A stretch of DNA of 64,000 nucleotides from Acanthaster planci (GCF_001949145.1 NW_019091375.1:1723633-1787632); one strand, 5' to 3'. Counted from the stretch's first letter, positions 11,201 through 26,128 are shown. Notes: generated by a model from the sequence alone, not told the origin. Translations and numbers: made by a program.

Positions 11201-14200
11201 CTGACAATGCCAGGGTCTCTTCCAAATCGGACGACATATGATCTTGCCTTGGAGACGCTGCTAGTAGCTAAGTTACACGTCCTGTACATTCCGCAACACT
11301 GGACACAGGGTTTGCAATAAAGAGTCCTCTCTTACCTTAAATCAACAGGTGAGAAAGGGGTGTGTGAAAAGTTGGGGGGGTGCGTCAAAGAGTTTCATTG
11401 CAGGGCTTTGAAGGATTAAGCAGAGGTCCTTTGCTGTGCGGTACATTAACTAGGCACTCCCCCCCCCGTGCTGAGTCCATTTAGATTTATATCATGTCAA
11501 GTCGTTACAGCGTTGTCGGTGATGTTTACAACAGCTTGATATTTTTTGATTAAAGTTTTCACCAAAGTTGCGACGGGGTGCAAAAGGCAGAGCATACTAC
11601 AAGGAGATGACTGTCCAAGGACTCTCCAAAGGGAGTCTTGATGGACAGAAGCCTCTTTGGCAGAACCTACCGGGCCAATCATGAAACGTTTTGTGGGTTG
11701 AGACAAGGTAGGTTGATAGATGACGCTGTCCGGTGTTGAAAACCAAGAGGTTACAGACGGAAATCAGCAGTCCGGTGCATGAAAGGGGTTAGATTGTTGT
11801 AAACATCCAAGCACGTCTGGGCATGCTAAGTTCCTTAGCACAGCAATAAAAGCATTCGCTGATCGTATGGGTCAGCTTAGCTTTTAGGCTTATGATACCA
11901 TATTGACACCCGCTTCAAAGCAAGAAATCCATGAGCGTTTCAAGGATGTTACAGAAAAAGCGCTTGTGTTTGACCTCAGACCCAACACGGCTTTACAGAA
12001 GTGCTCTGCACTGGTAATATTGTCACCTTTGTAATCTTCTCTTCACTGTTCCAAACAAACAGAACCACGTGCACAGTTCACATCGACTTGATGCCCACAG
12101 TAGAGTGCGTTTTGCAGTAAAACTTTTACTCTGTTTGGCAGCTTAATTTTTTCCCGCCAAAAGCAGAGCTAGCAGTGGCTCATTTGAAAAACAAAGATGG
12201 AGTTGTGTGCTCAAGATTGCATGGGTCATTATCCTTATTTTGTGTTCAGAAGATCCCAATCGCCCTTTCCCGCAACGTGCTTTTTATGCAATGAAGAAGG
12301 AACATTATTTCGATTTCGAGGGTACAGAAATGGGGATAGAATCAGACTCGAGAGAGAGAGCTTGGGCAGAAATCATTTGGTTACCATTAAGATTTTTCAG
12401 AAACAAATTATGTTCAGCAACCATCCTAATGGTTTCGTGCGGCATTATAATCATCTAAAATGTAAGCGAAGACATCTCCTTTTAGGCATGGTTATAAAGT
12501 AGTTTAAAATTATCCATGCTTCGCTCTACAAAATGAGGGCACTGTTGCCATCATGCCATTTTGGGTTTTTTGTTTAAATAATGAAACTCAAATAGTGCTC
12601 TTTGAAAATATTAACAGCAACAACACTGAGGTTTCTGCCTCGAGTGGCATCCTATTTGTTGGGCTCGTAAATATGCAAATTCGCATGAGAAGCATCTATA
12701 ATCCATCGCTGCATTCACAAAAGTGACAATGCATCGGTCCTCTAACTGATGATTTTACTGCTGCGTGCCAGAAAAAAAGTTGCTGGAGTCACTTTACCAA
12801 GCAGAACCCCATAAAAAGTCTTGATGACGTTACCACTTACCTTCGGATGCAGCAAAGGTAAACACATTGGTTTATATAGATACCGCTAATGCGAAAAAAC
12901 TAAAGACCTGAACAATAATGACACCAATCACACTTGACACAAGTCGACAGCTCACCGAACGAGGGGTGTTTGCCCGCTATGCGTACAAGGCCAAAGTGAA
13001 GCAACACACAAGGCTTGGTGTAATTCACAGCGCACGACATGAGGACTCTTGAAACGGGGAAAAGCATCACACGTCGGCGTGTCTAAAGCGTTACAGATAT
13101 GCGGATATCCGGGTTTCTGGTTACGATCCCGAGCGGACCGCTCCGGTCGTGCACATCACTGAAAAACCCTATACATGCAAATTTCATTCAGAAAATCTGG
13201 AAATAATCCCCGTCCCTTTTCCGCCCGCCGTTCGATCGCAATTATTTCTCCCGCCATTTTCCAGGCACAGGGCCCCTTGGGGACCGGCATCAGACAATAC
13301 TCACCCGGCGCGCTTCGCAAGATATACCTCTCGACACATCAGCCATTATGCGGTGTCCCAGAAGCATAAGAGGAAATCCTAATCGGTCGGTCTGTCCTGT
13401 TGAAACAGAAATTCAGTTTACATTCCAAAATAAAATACACGAAAGAGAGAATGACTCTAGGCCGTAGATATTCATTCACAAGCAGTAGATAAGATAGTAG
13501 TAATTTTAGCTCGACTTTGGAAGCTCAAAATGGTTCAAGTGCGGCACAGTGAAACGTAATCATGTAACTTTGTTCCCGCAGATGCATAGTCACTGCGTCT
13601 GGTTTCCATAGATTGTACTCAATTTCAAACGTGGGTTATCCTATACGGACAACTGGATACCCGTGCTTTCAGTTACTTACAAATCAGCTTTTTAAACTAA
13701 AACCGAAACGTACCCCACCAAAAATCCGACAAAAGTGAAACGACTCGAAAATCGAGAAAGGAATAAAAAATTTGGGGTTTTTTTGGGGCGGGATAATGAG
13801 GGAAAGACGATTTCTGGTTGATTCAATTTCCCTTCCTTCCAATTATGTGTATGTACAAAGCCCCCGAACGAAGCCTCATCCCTTAGAGAGGCCATGAAAC
13901 GTCAAACAAAAAGCCCTTAATGTTTTGCTCCTCCCCAAATGGATCTGCCCTTGCTCACAGAAAGTTGCTCGGCATGACAATGGGGGTTGAAATTACAATT
14001 TGCTACATGAGGACAAAATAATCCTGAATCATCGTACCTTGTAAATAAAACCGCAGACCTTGAAGTCTAACTGTGCAAATTGCCACCTGCGCGGCGGTCG
14101 TTCCATCAAAATGACATAGTCTGCCCGCCCTTAATAACTTCCAATTATGTCCACATAATTATTACTTTTGAGTTACATCATAATTTGACATCGTGCCGTC

Positions 14201-16545
14201 AGTTTGTTAGTGCGTGATGGTGGTTAGGCGGGGGCGGGGAAGTGTACAATAGTACTATTAAGGCATTGTCACATTTCATACAACCTGCCATCGCCAACTG
14301 CCTATCGGCACGTTAGTCACCCGTTTAGACACTTCTGCGGTGAGCGTTAAAACAATAATGCGTACTGAACTAGTAATTAAATCCACGTGCCGTGTTGCCT
14401 TCTCTGCTAACCTGACGCCTAAGCCAGTGGATATGTTGTTTTTTTTTCGGTTGGGCTGGTGGTGGCGGGAGATCGTTCCGGTGAGGCGAGAGACCGGCTC
14501 GTGTTCGGTGTTCGACGCTCTGATGAGTCGAATGTCACGGCTGTGTAAGGTCAACCGTTCCCCGGCTGCGCCGTCTCTGTTCATTTTTGGGCATCGCCTG
14601 CTAAGGAGACTTGATGACAAGTCGTGAGACAGTCCTGTTCTAACGACGAACATCAGTAGAAAGCCATCGACGCAGTTGTAGTGTATGTAGCAAGGGGTTA
14701 ATGCGTGCAGTTACTGCCGTTGGTGAAAGCTATTTAATCTCTTTGTTTTGTCCTTAACCGTACACGCAAAATAAGACCCCTACATGGGTATTGCTCTTTA
14801 TGGAGTCTTCCAAAAGTGGCAATGAGTAGGGGGGGTGACCCCATAGATCTGCACCTGGTAACGTACCTAACCGAGGTTCGACTTATCTATCTCCTTCAAG
14901 TTGGGGACGAGGCAACCGACGTCCCCGCACGAAGGTCGAAACACGTGCAGACCGTGAAGACTGACGCGTGCGCGTGGCGGAGAATATCCAATCACCGACT
15001 TGGCACTCAGTCCACGTGCTCAGCAAAAGGTATAGGCTACTGTCCCCAAAGACAACCCGATTACGCTTCGCTCGCGTGGTGACCAAGCAGAAGAAACGCG
15101 AGATCAAACACAAGTTCGTACATTGCCCAAATATTTAGGACAATCAATACTTGTGCACGAGAGTCCCCAGAGCTGAGTGGTGAAACATGCCATATACTGA
15201 CAGCAGTCTGATACTTATGTGGCCTTGTTTGTGGGAAACAGAACACCTGATACCCAGTATTTATGTCTACACTTGGCCTCCGTAGTTATTTCACGAGACC
15301 TCTCAATGGTCACTCTTTAAAAGGCTCGGACGACGACGACTCTACTCTCAGGCTTCAAACTGAAATCGCCTGACTCCGCTTTCATGTGCAATATAAAGAA
15401 TAGTTAGATTAAAAAAGACAATTTTTTTTTCTTTCGCTGCAGAGTGAGTAGTAGGTGTGAGTTCGGGTGTACATTATTTTTCTACTCTCGGGGGCTAAGT
15501 CAGTATGTTTGTAGTTGAATTTTCTCAATTATGCTGTCAAGCACTGGCTAAAAAGCACCTCCGTCCAAATGCCATACCACCAAGAAACACCCAATTCTAG
15601 TTTCTCTGATGACATTGTATGTGGATTGCCAAACATCGGCAGAACACCACTGACGTGTTTTTACACCTAGGCCTAATATGACATGGTTCTCTCCCCTCAT
15701 GCCCCCCCCACTAACTTGAAACAAGCTTTAAGAATATTTAAAATCACGACACATATTTCTTCTTCGCTATATCCATTCCTTGGAAAACCATGCAATATCC
15801 ATGGAAACTAGTTCACAGTGATCCTTTGCTTCTTTGTTCTTCGCTGTGCTCGGGAAGGATGACACATGCATTGGACAATCATCTCTTTTGCACTGCGAAA
15901 GGCGTCTTGGGACCAAGACTAGTAACACTCAATGTAGTTGTAACTAGTCTGGTTTCCGGACCTGGCATAGAATCTAGAGTATAGAAAAACACGGGCATAT
16001 GAATATGAAGTCTGGAAGGCCGACTTCACCCATCCACATTTACGCGTTCGCGTTGTGCGTTCATAAAACATCACGAGTCGGAGTCGCAATTGTGCAAGTA
16101 CATGCGCATTGTACACGGGCATGTGTAAGCACAGATCACCGATCACCAATCACAACTCCATTGTAATGTATATCATTTCGGAATGTTATTTACATATTTT
16201 TGGTTGGCATGACTATCACACAGAGTTTTAGCTGGGAATCTTTGTTTTGGGGCAGGTTTTGTAGCATTTCAGCAAATGTTGAACTTAAGCAGCTCTGCGA
16301 AATTGGGCCATGCATTCACGGCATGTGCTTGTTCTTGATGCTTTTACATTTTACCTCTGAGCAGGCCTAAATGCTTTTGCTGTTGTCGGTGCATCAGAAC
16401 TGATGATCTCTCTCTTGCCGTATAAATGTTGTACTTCTGTGTTTTGCCAAGGAGCCTAAAATACATGTACACAGTTTAATAATAAACAATCAGCTGCAAA
16501 TTTAAAACTTTTTGACACACCAATTCGACTACTAACCCAGGCTTA
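8258..16545. other. Intergenic, no gene supported
   Basis: The longest ORFs (9603-10034 minus, 10829-11200 plus, 14276-14653 minus) have irregular composition, no domain and no splice context that adds partners. Nothing else stood out. Confidence 0.55.
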
Positions 16546-16740
16546 AAGTACTCCGACTTGTACTCGTAATTAGAAGTACTCGTAGTCGAACTCGAACTCA
16601 GAGATACAAGCACTCGTACTTGAAAATCAAACCTCGTACTCGGCTGGTAAAGTACCCGGACTTTCAGGTTCTCCGAAATTTAAGTACTCGGCAGTACTCA
16701 GTATTCAGAAAAATAGTACTCGACTTCAACACTGAAAACC
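16546..16740. repeat. Degenerate repeat of TACTCG units
   Basis: About a dozen variants of AGTACTCG or GTACTCG occur in 195 bp with irregular spacing. It is an old low-complexity array; the ORF across it is not credible. Confidence 0.75.
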
Positions 16741-17043
16741 TGTCTCAAAACCCGGATACTCCAGCCACTGGAATGGGTAGCAAAATGCTCAGTGTAAGCC
16801 TTACAGGTTTTAATAAAAGGTTTTGCTGGCCACACGAGCCGAATTCCACTCGTCTGGAATGTAATAGCTGAATGGAGAAGTGCTTATTATTCGTTCGGTA
16901 AAACAAAGACACCTTGAAACGTGACGGGAAAGTGCTTCACTCATTTAGGTCGTTCAAAGGAATAAGGACAAACTCTGCCGAATATGCAACCGTTGTGAAT
17001 ATTATTTTTCTGTTTGTTTGATCATTATAAAATTTCTGGCGAG

Positions 17044-17093
17044 GTTAAGGGTTGTTTGGGGACTACGCAGTCCCAATTAAAACAACCCCTAAA
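17044..17093. repeat. Imperfect hairpin of about 50 bp
   Basis: GGTTAAGGGTTGTTTGGGGA pairs with TCCCAATTAAAACAACCCCT across ACTACGCAG. Probably the relic of a foldback element. Confidence 0.6.
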
Positions 17094-17575
17094 CTAAAAT
17101 TAATTTAAAAAATGAATAAAATAAACACTTTGTATAAATCTAAATATACATTTTGTAAATATCTTTCAGATATAGGAGCTTTTTGATGTAAAATTCATAA
17201 ATAAAGTAAAGTGTTACTCAAACTGAAATATGAGCGTGAAACTGCTCATAATAACACATAAAATTAGTTAGAAAGCAAAGAAAGACACTGCTTATTGTCG
17301 AGATTTTCTTGTTAATTAACAGCAAAATTTGAGGCCTCCGTAAAAATGAAGCCTTTGAGCCCTGACCTACTGCCATGTACCGGAACAACAGTAAATCATA
17401 CAAACCAGTAAAAAGTGAAGACAAAAAAAATAAAAAAAATCAAACGTTCTGCCAATACCAAGATAGCCTTCAACATTTCCTCCTGAAATGACATAACACT
17501 TGCTCGATCATGAACGTGCCCTTATTCGGGAGAACCCCTAACTGAAGAGAACAAAACATTTCTAGTATAAGGAAA

Positions 17576-17693
17576 ATATACATGATAAATAATATGTGAA
17601 AAGATCAATGAAAAATGGTTAGAGTTTAAACACATTTCCATAGAAGTGTATTTAAACTCCAAACTTTTTTATCATATTATTTATCATGTATAT
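17576..17693. mobile_element. AT-rich foldback element
   Basis: ATATACATGATAAATAATAT on the left pairs with ATATTATTTATCATGTATAT on the right. Inside, GAGTTTAAACACA pairs with TGTATTTAAACTC. 118 bp in total, with a TTCCATAGA-type loop. Confidence 0.8.
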
Positions 17694-17794
17694 GATTGTG
17701 TTGAAAGAGTTGGTAAATAAAAATGTTGAAACTCTACGCGCCGTTTTTACTAATTATAAAGAGCCTGCTTATTTAGGAACGGAGTAGGGTAGAA

Positions 17795-17870
17795 GAGGTG
17801 AGTTGGTTCAGCACACGTGCCTACCTTCAGTCTCCATGGCCCACGGTTCGAACAAGCCACTCAGGCTGAA
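17795..17870 (+). repeat. tRNA-like SINE fragment
   Basis: GTGAGTTGGTTCAGCAC (A-box-like) is followed about 40 bases later by CACGGTTCGAACAAGCC (B-box-like). The cloverleaf is not complete. Confidence 0.4.
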
Positions 17871-20800
17871 TGTGGATTCACGTTTTTCCCCTTCCCTGCT
17901 CGATCCTGTGAGCTTCCCTGCAGGATAATCATGTACAAAAATGTTTCCCTAGCACTTCTGAAGCTGGAAATGTCCCTTTGTCTTCCCTGAGACGTTCTTT
18001 GGTCTAAAGTGTACATGCACTTTCATTGGTTGTATTATAACCCAAAGTAAACCCGTACAAGCCTATGCTCTCAGATGCGCTGGTTTCCGCGCACTTCAGA
18101 ATAAAGTAGTACGTGCAGTGCGCACGCACTATAAATAGTGACGACAATCATGTCATTTCAATTAGGATCGATCCTGATTGGCAAAACCAGACACCACAAT
18201 GCGATTTGTGCGTTGTGTGAGTGCGAACACGTATTTCTATTAGGGATAATTCTGGTGTGCGAAGCCTTGGACTGCTTGTCAACTACAAAATTCGCACGGC
18301 AGGGGTTCTGATCAGCTCTGTGTGTTACGATGATGACCTGTCGCGCTGCTGCTGAGATTCTGCTTTGTAGATTTCATCCGCTGGTGTGAGATCCTTCAAT
18401 ACCTTTCCTTTAACATATCCCTCGTCCGGATAAACCATGAACATAATTTGCTTCATCGGGAGTCATCTTCGACAAACGTAAATTGGATTACCACAAAGTG
18501 AATGGCAACACATGCAATTTCGGTTCTGAATCGTCTGCCTTCCATTGACGGGTGAAGTCGTCGCGGATTCTCGAATGAGCATCTGAAACAATTACAGAAC
18601 TCGTCAGGAAAGCACGGAAGCTTGCACTGGTGATTCTCCCAAACAATAGTCTCGAGGTAATTTCATTTGAATCGAGCCCGAAGTCGGGTGGTGATGGAAA
18701 TGGCGCCGATTTGAGGCTGGCTTTAAACCTAAGCTGAGCAGTTAACCGAGGGGCACGGACGCCAACTCTGTACAACGGCGGGCTACCAGTTTCGCCGCTG
18801 GTTCGCCACTAGGCGCACTCGCTGAATCCTGCAAACCTTTGAGGCAGAGAATGACTCCCGGCTCACGCGAAATTCCAGCAGTTGGACGTGAACTCGCGTG
18901 CGCCCGTGCCGTTAGTGCAATAACTGAGTTTACACCGGTAAACCACAGCACCCTCGATAATTGATTGAATGAACGGATAGGCCCTATATGCAAACGTCCA
19001 GGTGCTGCATCTGGTTTCTCTGGGATCGTAAGCTTACAGACGCAACGCTGAAGCACTCGTAGTAGTTCTGGGTGGACTGAAACGCCACAAGGCGCAACTT
19101 TCGTGTCCTAACCCCGAATCCGTTACTGCCCTCAACACCTCACTGCTCAACACAACATACACGGCAGGTGTACATCTTTCGGGGTTCTCCTCCTTTTGGG
19201 ACACTTTCCAACCATAGGCCATGAGTAACAAAGACTGCTTCCACGCTTTATCATGATGACAGTGGGGCAGCAGACGATGAGGCATATTATGGTCCTTGTC
19301 ATTACGTTTCAGAATAAATAGGGCATTATAAGATGTCAGTTGAAATTGGGGATAAGTAGACGCTGCTTTATGAAAAAAGTGTCTCTTCTCCCAATAATTT
19401 TACATGATCCGTTGTAACACTCGTGAACATGCTATTCAAGATTTAGATTTTGAGAAGTGTTGATGCTCTATGAAAGAGATAACTTTGAATGTTTACTCCC
19501 ACGTCTCGTAGTTGAAATAACATCCATTTTTATGTAAAAATTACACCGATTTGTTCCTACCATGCTGTACAATAAAATCCAATGACAGTTCACGGGTCTT
19601 TCTATGAAAAGAAAAACTTGGTTGGAAAGTGAAACGAAACCAAAATTCTGTGTGGGTGTCCGTGTTTGATTGTTATTCCTGTAAGCTTTTTGGCTAATAC
19701 GCCCACTGATACGACGCAAGCGCGTGACCAGTCAACAGCGGTGGAATTGTTTGTTTCGCGTGCAGCCTGCTCTGCTCGTTCTTCAAAATAACCACCGTTC
19801 CATCTCGTGAATCTCAATAAATAAATTGACTATGAGACGGGTTCACGGTCATACCTAAATAAAGTTACACAAATAATGCACATGTATGTTACTATATATC
19901 TTCTGATAACGTAGTGGCTACAGTTATAGTAAATGTAAAGTATACCACACGCCAGTAAAAAAAACAGTGTAAAATCATACAGAAATAGCGCCAGCTGGTG
20001 ACCAGCAGGAACAGAGTGGCCACGCGTGTTGCTCTGGAAATTTACGATTTTGGTCACAAGATAAGTTTTCTTTTCAATTTCAAAAGCTTTCGCCAGGGAA
20101 AGCTTTGTGTTTAATTTTCCCTTTTCCGGAAATACCTCTGAAATGGTTGTCAAATTATGCTCTCAGATTTGAATGCATCCGCCCACCTCTATGCAAAATA
20201 AGCCCACAAGTTGGAGGTTTGGTAAACGATACAACCCGATTTGGGAGCCTTAAGATCCCAAACCTGTGATTTATATAAATATCCCAATAATTGGTAACAA
20301 TTATTGCACCCTTTATTTAACAAAAGATTCATTTATTGTCTGAAACCTATCCCTAGCATTTATAACGCATGGCACATCTCTTATACATGTAACTTAAAGA
20401 ACTGAATACTGATTTGCTCCACGGGACAGTAAAGGCACTCGAGGCCCTGACTTCGCCACTGGCTCTGGTCTTTTTCGTGTCACTAGCTGATGAGCATCGG
20501 CAGTGCACTGGTACCGCGCACGCCTTGGCTAAAGGCTAACTGAGACAGAGCTTTTATCCAGCTGGCTTTCCGCCTTTTGTCTGGCCTCGCTACAGAAGCT
20601 TCATTTTCGTAAAATCAGTGTTGCGATCAACGGACTCAAAACCGCCCTGTTTCAGCTGCAGGCTCTTTTGAATTCTTTTGTAACTTATGATAATCAGTTG
20701 GTTTAAAAAAGAAACTAGCTGAAAATTAATTAAACAATGATTCCAAACCCTGGGCGACGTCAGGAAGTTTAAAAATGGATTAACTCGTCACGTGTAAACA

Positions 20801-21383
20801 ATTTGTATGTGTAGAAATGTGACCTGTCCCTTACTTTGCAAGGAAGATGGGCGGCACTTCTTTGGATTCTTTTTTTTAACTGGACTGACATTCAGCCGTA
20901 AGTTATGGACCAGCCTAGCGAACAGTATCAGAAGCCGGCACTTGGCTGTAGCATGCTCCCCAGGGAGCCAATTATGACACTTCACCCACAGATTCTGTAT
21001 CTTGATTGGTCGAAAGCGTGTCATGTGGCGCTTACTAGTTGTCCTTTTTTGTGTACCACGACTTCAAAGAGATTGTTCACATGTAGCCTCGCCCTGAAAA
21101 AGAACTATACCCGTAGCAACCAAAGAATTATATCTGTAGCATCTAAACCATGAATAGTACCAAGGCGTGAACCAGGCTAAGTACTAGCTATAAAGAGAAC
21201 GAAGATGCAAATAGTCAGGCTCCCTTTTAAAAGCAGGTGTGGCACGTATTCTATGTTGTCAGTATGCACATTCAAACGTTACACACGATTTGCAAAATGG
21301 AGCACCGACGATTTGCTCACTGGTTTTCATTATTAATTTTCAGCTTAAATTGGGCAGAATCTGTGAGTGAGGTGTTATAAAAC
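17871..21383. other. Intergenic, no gene supported
   Basis: Only short ORFs. A small hairpin, TTTGGGA...TCCCAAA, occurs near 20240. Confidence 0.55.
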
Positions 21384-21534
21384 AAATATTGACTGCTTTA
21401 TCTCTTCGCGGTAAAACTTCGGTGATCTATGAAGCATTCTATTTTCCTCAGCTTCGCTTCAGGAAAATAGAATGCTCTATGGACCACTTTGGGAGGCTAG
21501 TTTTACTATCCCACTCGAAGCAGTCAATTATTTG
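21384..21534. mobile_element. Foldback element with CAAATA(A)TTGACTGCTT ends
   Basis: Both ends read CAAATA-TTGACTGCTT in opposite orientation. In the centre GAAGCATTCTATTTTCCT and AGGAAAATAGAATGCTC form a nearly perfect hairpin around CAGCTTCGCTT. Arms are about 70 bp. Confidence 0.75.
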
Positions 21535-24500
21535 TATGCTAGCCGGGGGTATTGTACCTGACGAAAATGTATGCACGCCTCATAGCGAAAAACGGTACTT
21601 GCACGTGCGTGGGACCGCCTCGTGACCAAAGGAGGGCGTGTATCATCGGTCACAACTGTATCTCATGTGATGCACGCGCGTACCTTGGTCTTTGCCATGG
21701 ATCCTCGGGTCAAACGAACTATTCCGTGCCTCTCTTTCTTCCCTGTTATGAAGAGATTTCTGCCTCAAGTCCGTCAGGACCCAGTTCAAATGAAACTATG
21801 CTATTTTGAAAATTCTATTGACCCAAAGTCGATTTAGAAAATATAACCAGAAATGACGGGAAGATATGGGACACAGCTTCCTGTATATAAACAGGTAACG
21901 AGATTGCTCCTTTCCTCAAGGGAAATCTTTACAGTAGGACTATTTCCAATATAGGTCATAAGTAAGTTGAAATTACAGCGTTCACGCAATACCGCTACGG
22001 GTAAAGCACTCTCTTGACAACGATTTCTTGGATGGACGTTGTTTAAAATGTGACATATGGAAGGGTGTTGGATTGATCCGATTTCCTTGCTAAAACCCCA
22101 TCTGCTTTACTTCGAGAATGCGCGAGAAGACGTGAAACAGTGCGATGAATTTAAGACCGCTATCAGCAGAGAGACATGGTAACAAAGAGTGAAGTGTTAA
22201 ACGCATGTGACAGAGGGAGGTTTTATATTGACACTGCGTATAAAGTGCCGCTCAGCTGATTCGCGGGTCTGGTATTCACCAACCACCATGCTCTTTAGGG
22301 TATCTTGCCTGATCCTTTCTTTCATTATACTTGCATTGAATTAACCTGTTTACTGGGAATTTCTTCGTCCAGCCTCAAGCCGCAGTCTGTTGTCGGCCTT
22401 CTTTATTCAGTGGCGTGAAAATTCCCAGCATCATTGAAACACCTTGCAAAGCCATTCGCACAGTTTTTTCGAGCAGGCCTCGAAACACCGCAGAAAGACT
22501 GGTCGGCAAAACAGTCGTTGACAACGTCAAGCGATTTCATTTGTGTTTTGGATCGCAGGGTGGGCGGTTCAATCACCAAACGGTTGGAATCCACCATCTG
22601 TTTTTACGCGGTCACAGGTTTCATCACAACGTGGAGCAAATGACTTAGTGGCGTAGCGGAGGCATTTTCCTGGGGGGGGGTGCCACACCACCACACACTC
22701 CGGTGGCTAAGCCCCTGCAAATGACACGTTATCATACGTTATCTGCGAGAGTGCAGTCCATTGATCTAAATGCTTCTGTCTTTCATTGTTCCAATTTGAA
22801 GTGAAAAAGCCCCTGTTTTCGACACTTTTTACATAAAATGTGATCGCTCTTTCTGTGAGCTGTATCCGAAATGGAACATAGTAGCATTGAGAGGTTATCC
22901 AAAACGGCCAAAATCAGTGGTATTGTTGGCAAGATGTTAGCATGAACGCTTTGTTGGCGTTAATGGTTGGTACAGACTGGGCGACGGGGTTTTTGCTTGC
23001 GTGTGTATTGTGGGGATGCTGCCCGGGCCCATTTACGATTACGGTCCGTGTCAGGAGTCAAGTTTATTCGGCTGAAGTGGTACATTGGACTTCTGTCAAC
23101 ACTGGCTGAGTTATAAATACTTGTTAACGTCAGAAAGGTATTCCAAGCATTTGTGCTTGTGTGTTGTGCAAATAGACAATGCAAAATCTCGAATGACTTG
23201 TTTAGCGCAGTGTTCAAGCTTAACATGACTGGCACCGAAGGTCAACTGGGCTTTTATCCCGTGATGTTGTTGAATTACACTCGCTCGTACTGCGCGCCAG
23301 ATCTTGCTTTGTGTTCGAAGTGGGTCGTATGTCAGATTTCTGCACTGCCACGTCACACTCACTCGACAAAGACCTAAGCCAAAAATGGATCCTGCGGTAG
23401 GAAGCAGCAACCGGATATTTCCTTTTAATCTTCTAGGACAGGTGAACTGTCTGAAAAATGCGTCTACTGTAGTATCTGCCGGAGAGCTTCAGTGCTGGGA
23501 CCGATTTTTGCCACTCCCATGGCAAAGTATCCCGCGTGTACTTTCTTTAGTTGTTTGTTTGCAAGTTTCAGTATTTCTCACAAAAATTTCCTCTGGAAAA
23601 AAGAAAGAAACAAAAATTACCAAAATTCGAAATGGAGTGTGAGTATGCATAAGCCTAAATAATTAAGACAGATCTAGTAGTCAGTTGGCTTAAAAATCAA
23701 TCAGTCAACTGGTAACCCGCAGGAGGGTCGTCCTTTTTCAAATTCCTAATGACTACAGAAAGTAAAGATGGTTCAGTTATGATGTGAACTTCAGCGAAAC
23801 ATCTTGACGTAGTTAATAATTCTTTAACTATGCCCCTATAACGCGATTCATTTTGTAGTGAGTCATACCCTCGATGACCTCGTTTGGTGTTGCCTTTTCT
23901 GACAGAGATAGCAAAAGTGCAGAGATCTATGGGTGCTTTCTTTTCTTTCTTTCCCGGAAACATTAGGTAGAACGAACGGCTAATCTTGCAAATACGTGCA
24001 GTAGGGTGCACAACGCCAACACCAGCGCCGCTCGCATCAAAAGCTGTTGCAACTATACCAGCAGGGGAAAAAAGTTGAGCGAACTTAAAGGTAAGATTCT
24101 AGTTCCGTCCTTTAAACTTCCTGCCGGGGCAGTTATCAATGTTGATGATGCTGGGCCGGGATTTGTATCATTTTTTTTAGTTTTCAAATTTTTTTAAAAA
24201 TTCCTATCTTCATTTAATGGACACTTACAGACACGTAAAGGACTGTCTGGTGTCTACTCTAGCCTGACAGACAAAATCTATTGACGCCCGAGTATTTCAG
24301 TCAGGCCTACAGCCTTGTAAAAAGAGCCCAGATTGTGCGGTGTTATATAACTTTCTTTTGTTCACGAACCTAGCTCAATTTGCCTCAGGCCTCTTTTCAA
24401 TAGGGGCCAGATTAGCATGCAGCGGTGCTGTGTGCCTCATCGCTGCGGTGGTGGAGCGATTTTGTACCCGGCGGTAATCCACTCGCTCTGAATGCCCCAA

Positions 24501-24820
24501 ACCGTGGTATACTTTTTCAAAACAAGGTTGGATTATCTCCACTTTTGAAAGTGTAAAAATGTTGATTATTCCTAGCAGCCCGGTCTCTTGTTCCGAGTAC
24601 GATCTTTTGTTACAAGGCCCTGTTCCCTTTGTGCGAGCTCGGAGACCCCAGCCACGCATATAAAGCATATGTGTCCGGATCCGGAATCCCCGGCAGGAAG
24701 TGGTAGTTTGGCCCTATAAAGATACTTGGAGAAGTCGAGGGAAGGTCTGGCTTGGTTAGTTTGTGGCAGGGACGACGCATCAAGGATTTTTTGCTGGGTT
24801 CAGTCTTTTGGTTTCTATTT

Positions 24821-24834
24821 GGGGGGGGGGGGGG
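24821..24834. repeat. Homopolymer run of 14 G
   Basis: Fourteen consecutive G. A likely sequencing weak point. Shorter G or C runs occur at about 3231-3241, 22671-22680 and 30891-30900. Confidence 0.95.
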
Positions 24835-26081
24835 TTGGGGTTATTGCTGTATTGTCGCCATTGTTGAAGCCTTTTATCCCTTCGTTTTGTCATTTAAGAC
24901 ACCTACAGGAATAATGCTTTTTGGAGGAGTTCCAACCTTTAGACGTAGCCCCCCAAAGAGAAATTATGAAAATGGCAATAAAATGGAGCTGGTGGTGACC
25001 CCCACCCCTCTCTGGGTCCACGCCTATGTAGGGCATCATTCACGTGCACTAAAGATATGCTATCAGTGATTACAATTTCGTGCCAATCTGATATGCAATC
25101 TGAACATTGCGGCAGTCGGATTATTTCTCTTTTCAATAACACGTATAAAATTAACCTGCAAACTTACGCCAGGCACGGTGGATGCGGTGAATGTCCGCCG
25201 AGAGACTGAGGACTGCATTCATACCAGGAACCATTGTTTCTCTTATTGGTAGCTCGGCATAGCAGTCCCCAAAGCACATGACGCCCTTATCTACGAACAC
25301 GTTCCCAAGTATTTTTGAGTTGATGTATTATTTTCACATTCTCTGAAACCATGCTTGCAAATTCGATTCTCATAATTGGAAGTGCACGCCCATTTCAAAG
25401 GTGATAATGTTTACTTCACTGTCACATAGCTCAAAACACATCGCGATTTTCTTCATCAGCTTGAATGCAAGCGTCCATTATGCTATAAACCTAGCACGTG
25501 CTGTGTTGACAGAAGAATTTGCAAACGTCATTAAGGAAAGTGAGCGATTCACACTGCGTAGAATGAAGGGTTCGACGTCAGTAACATTCTCCTTCTCTCG
25601 GAGGAAAAAACCCTCTGAAGTCTCCTTACGTTTGTTGACATTTGCCCTTTATTTGTCTTGAAAGAAATACTGGATACTTGACCATTGGCATTCACCGACT
25701 AAGAAAACTACAGTTCCTAATGATTTGATTAGGTGTCTGTCCCAACCGGGGTTGCATTGTGCGTTAAGTAGTCAGCGCCGGGCTAGAGCTCTAGTGGAAT
25801 TTGATTTGGTGGGAAGAATAAAAAAATACACCGCTGACATTTGGAAGACCACGGCAGAAGAATTTTCCATTGGTGAGTTTAAACTGAGCCGAAAGCTGTC
25901 ATTGTGTTAGGGGTATTATGCTCACTTTGGCGTAGTGCCGTCACACACGAGTTTCACTAAGACAAGTTGTTATACCACGATCATAGATGGTTAATCTATA
26001 GTGGTCGCAAAGTGATCGCATGATATGCTACAAGCGCACATGTATCATTCACGCGTCGAGCGCACTGGCTATGTTGCCGGG

Positions 26082-26128
26082 CAACCAACCAACCAAACAA
26101 ACAAACAAACAAAAAACAAAACAAAAAA
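26082..26128. repeat. (CAAA)n-type microsatellite
   Basis: CAACCAACCAACC runs into repeated AAAC units and then irregular A-rich sequence. Confidence 0.9.
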
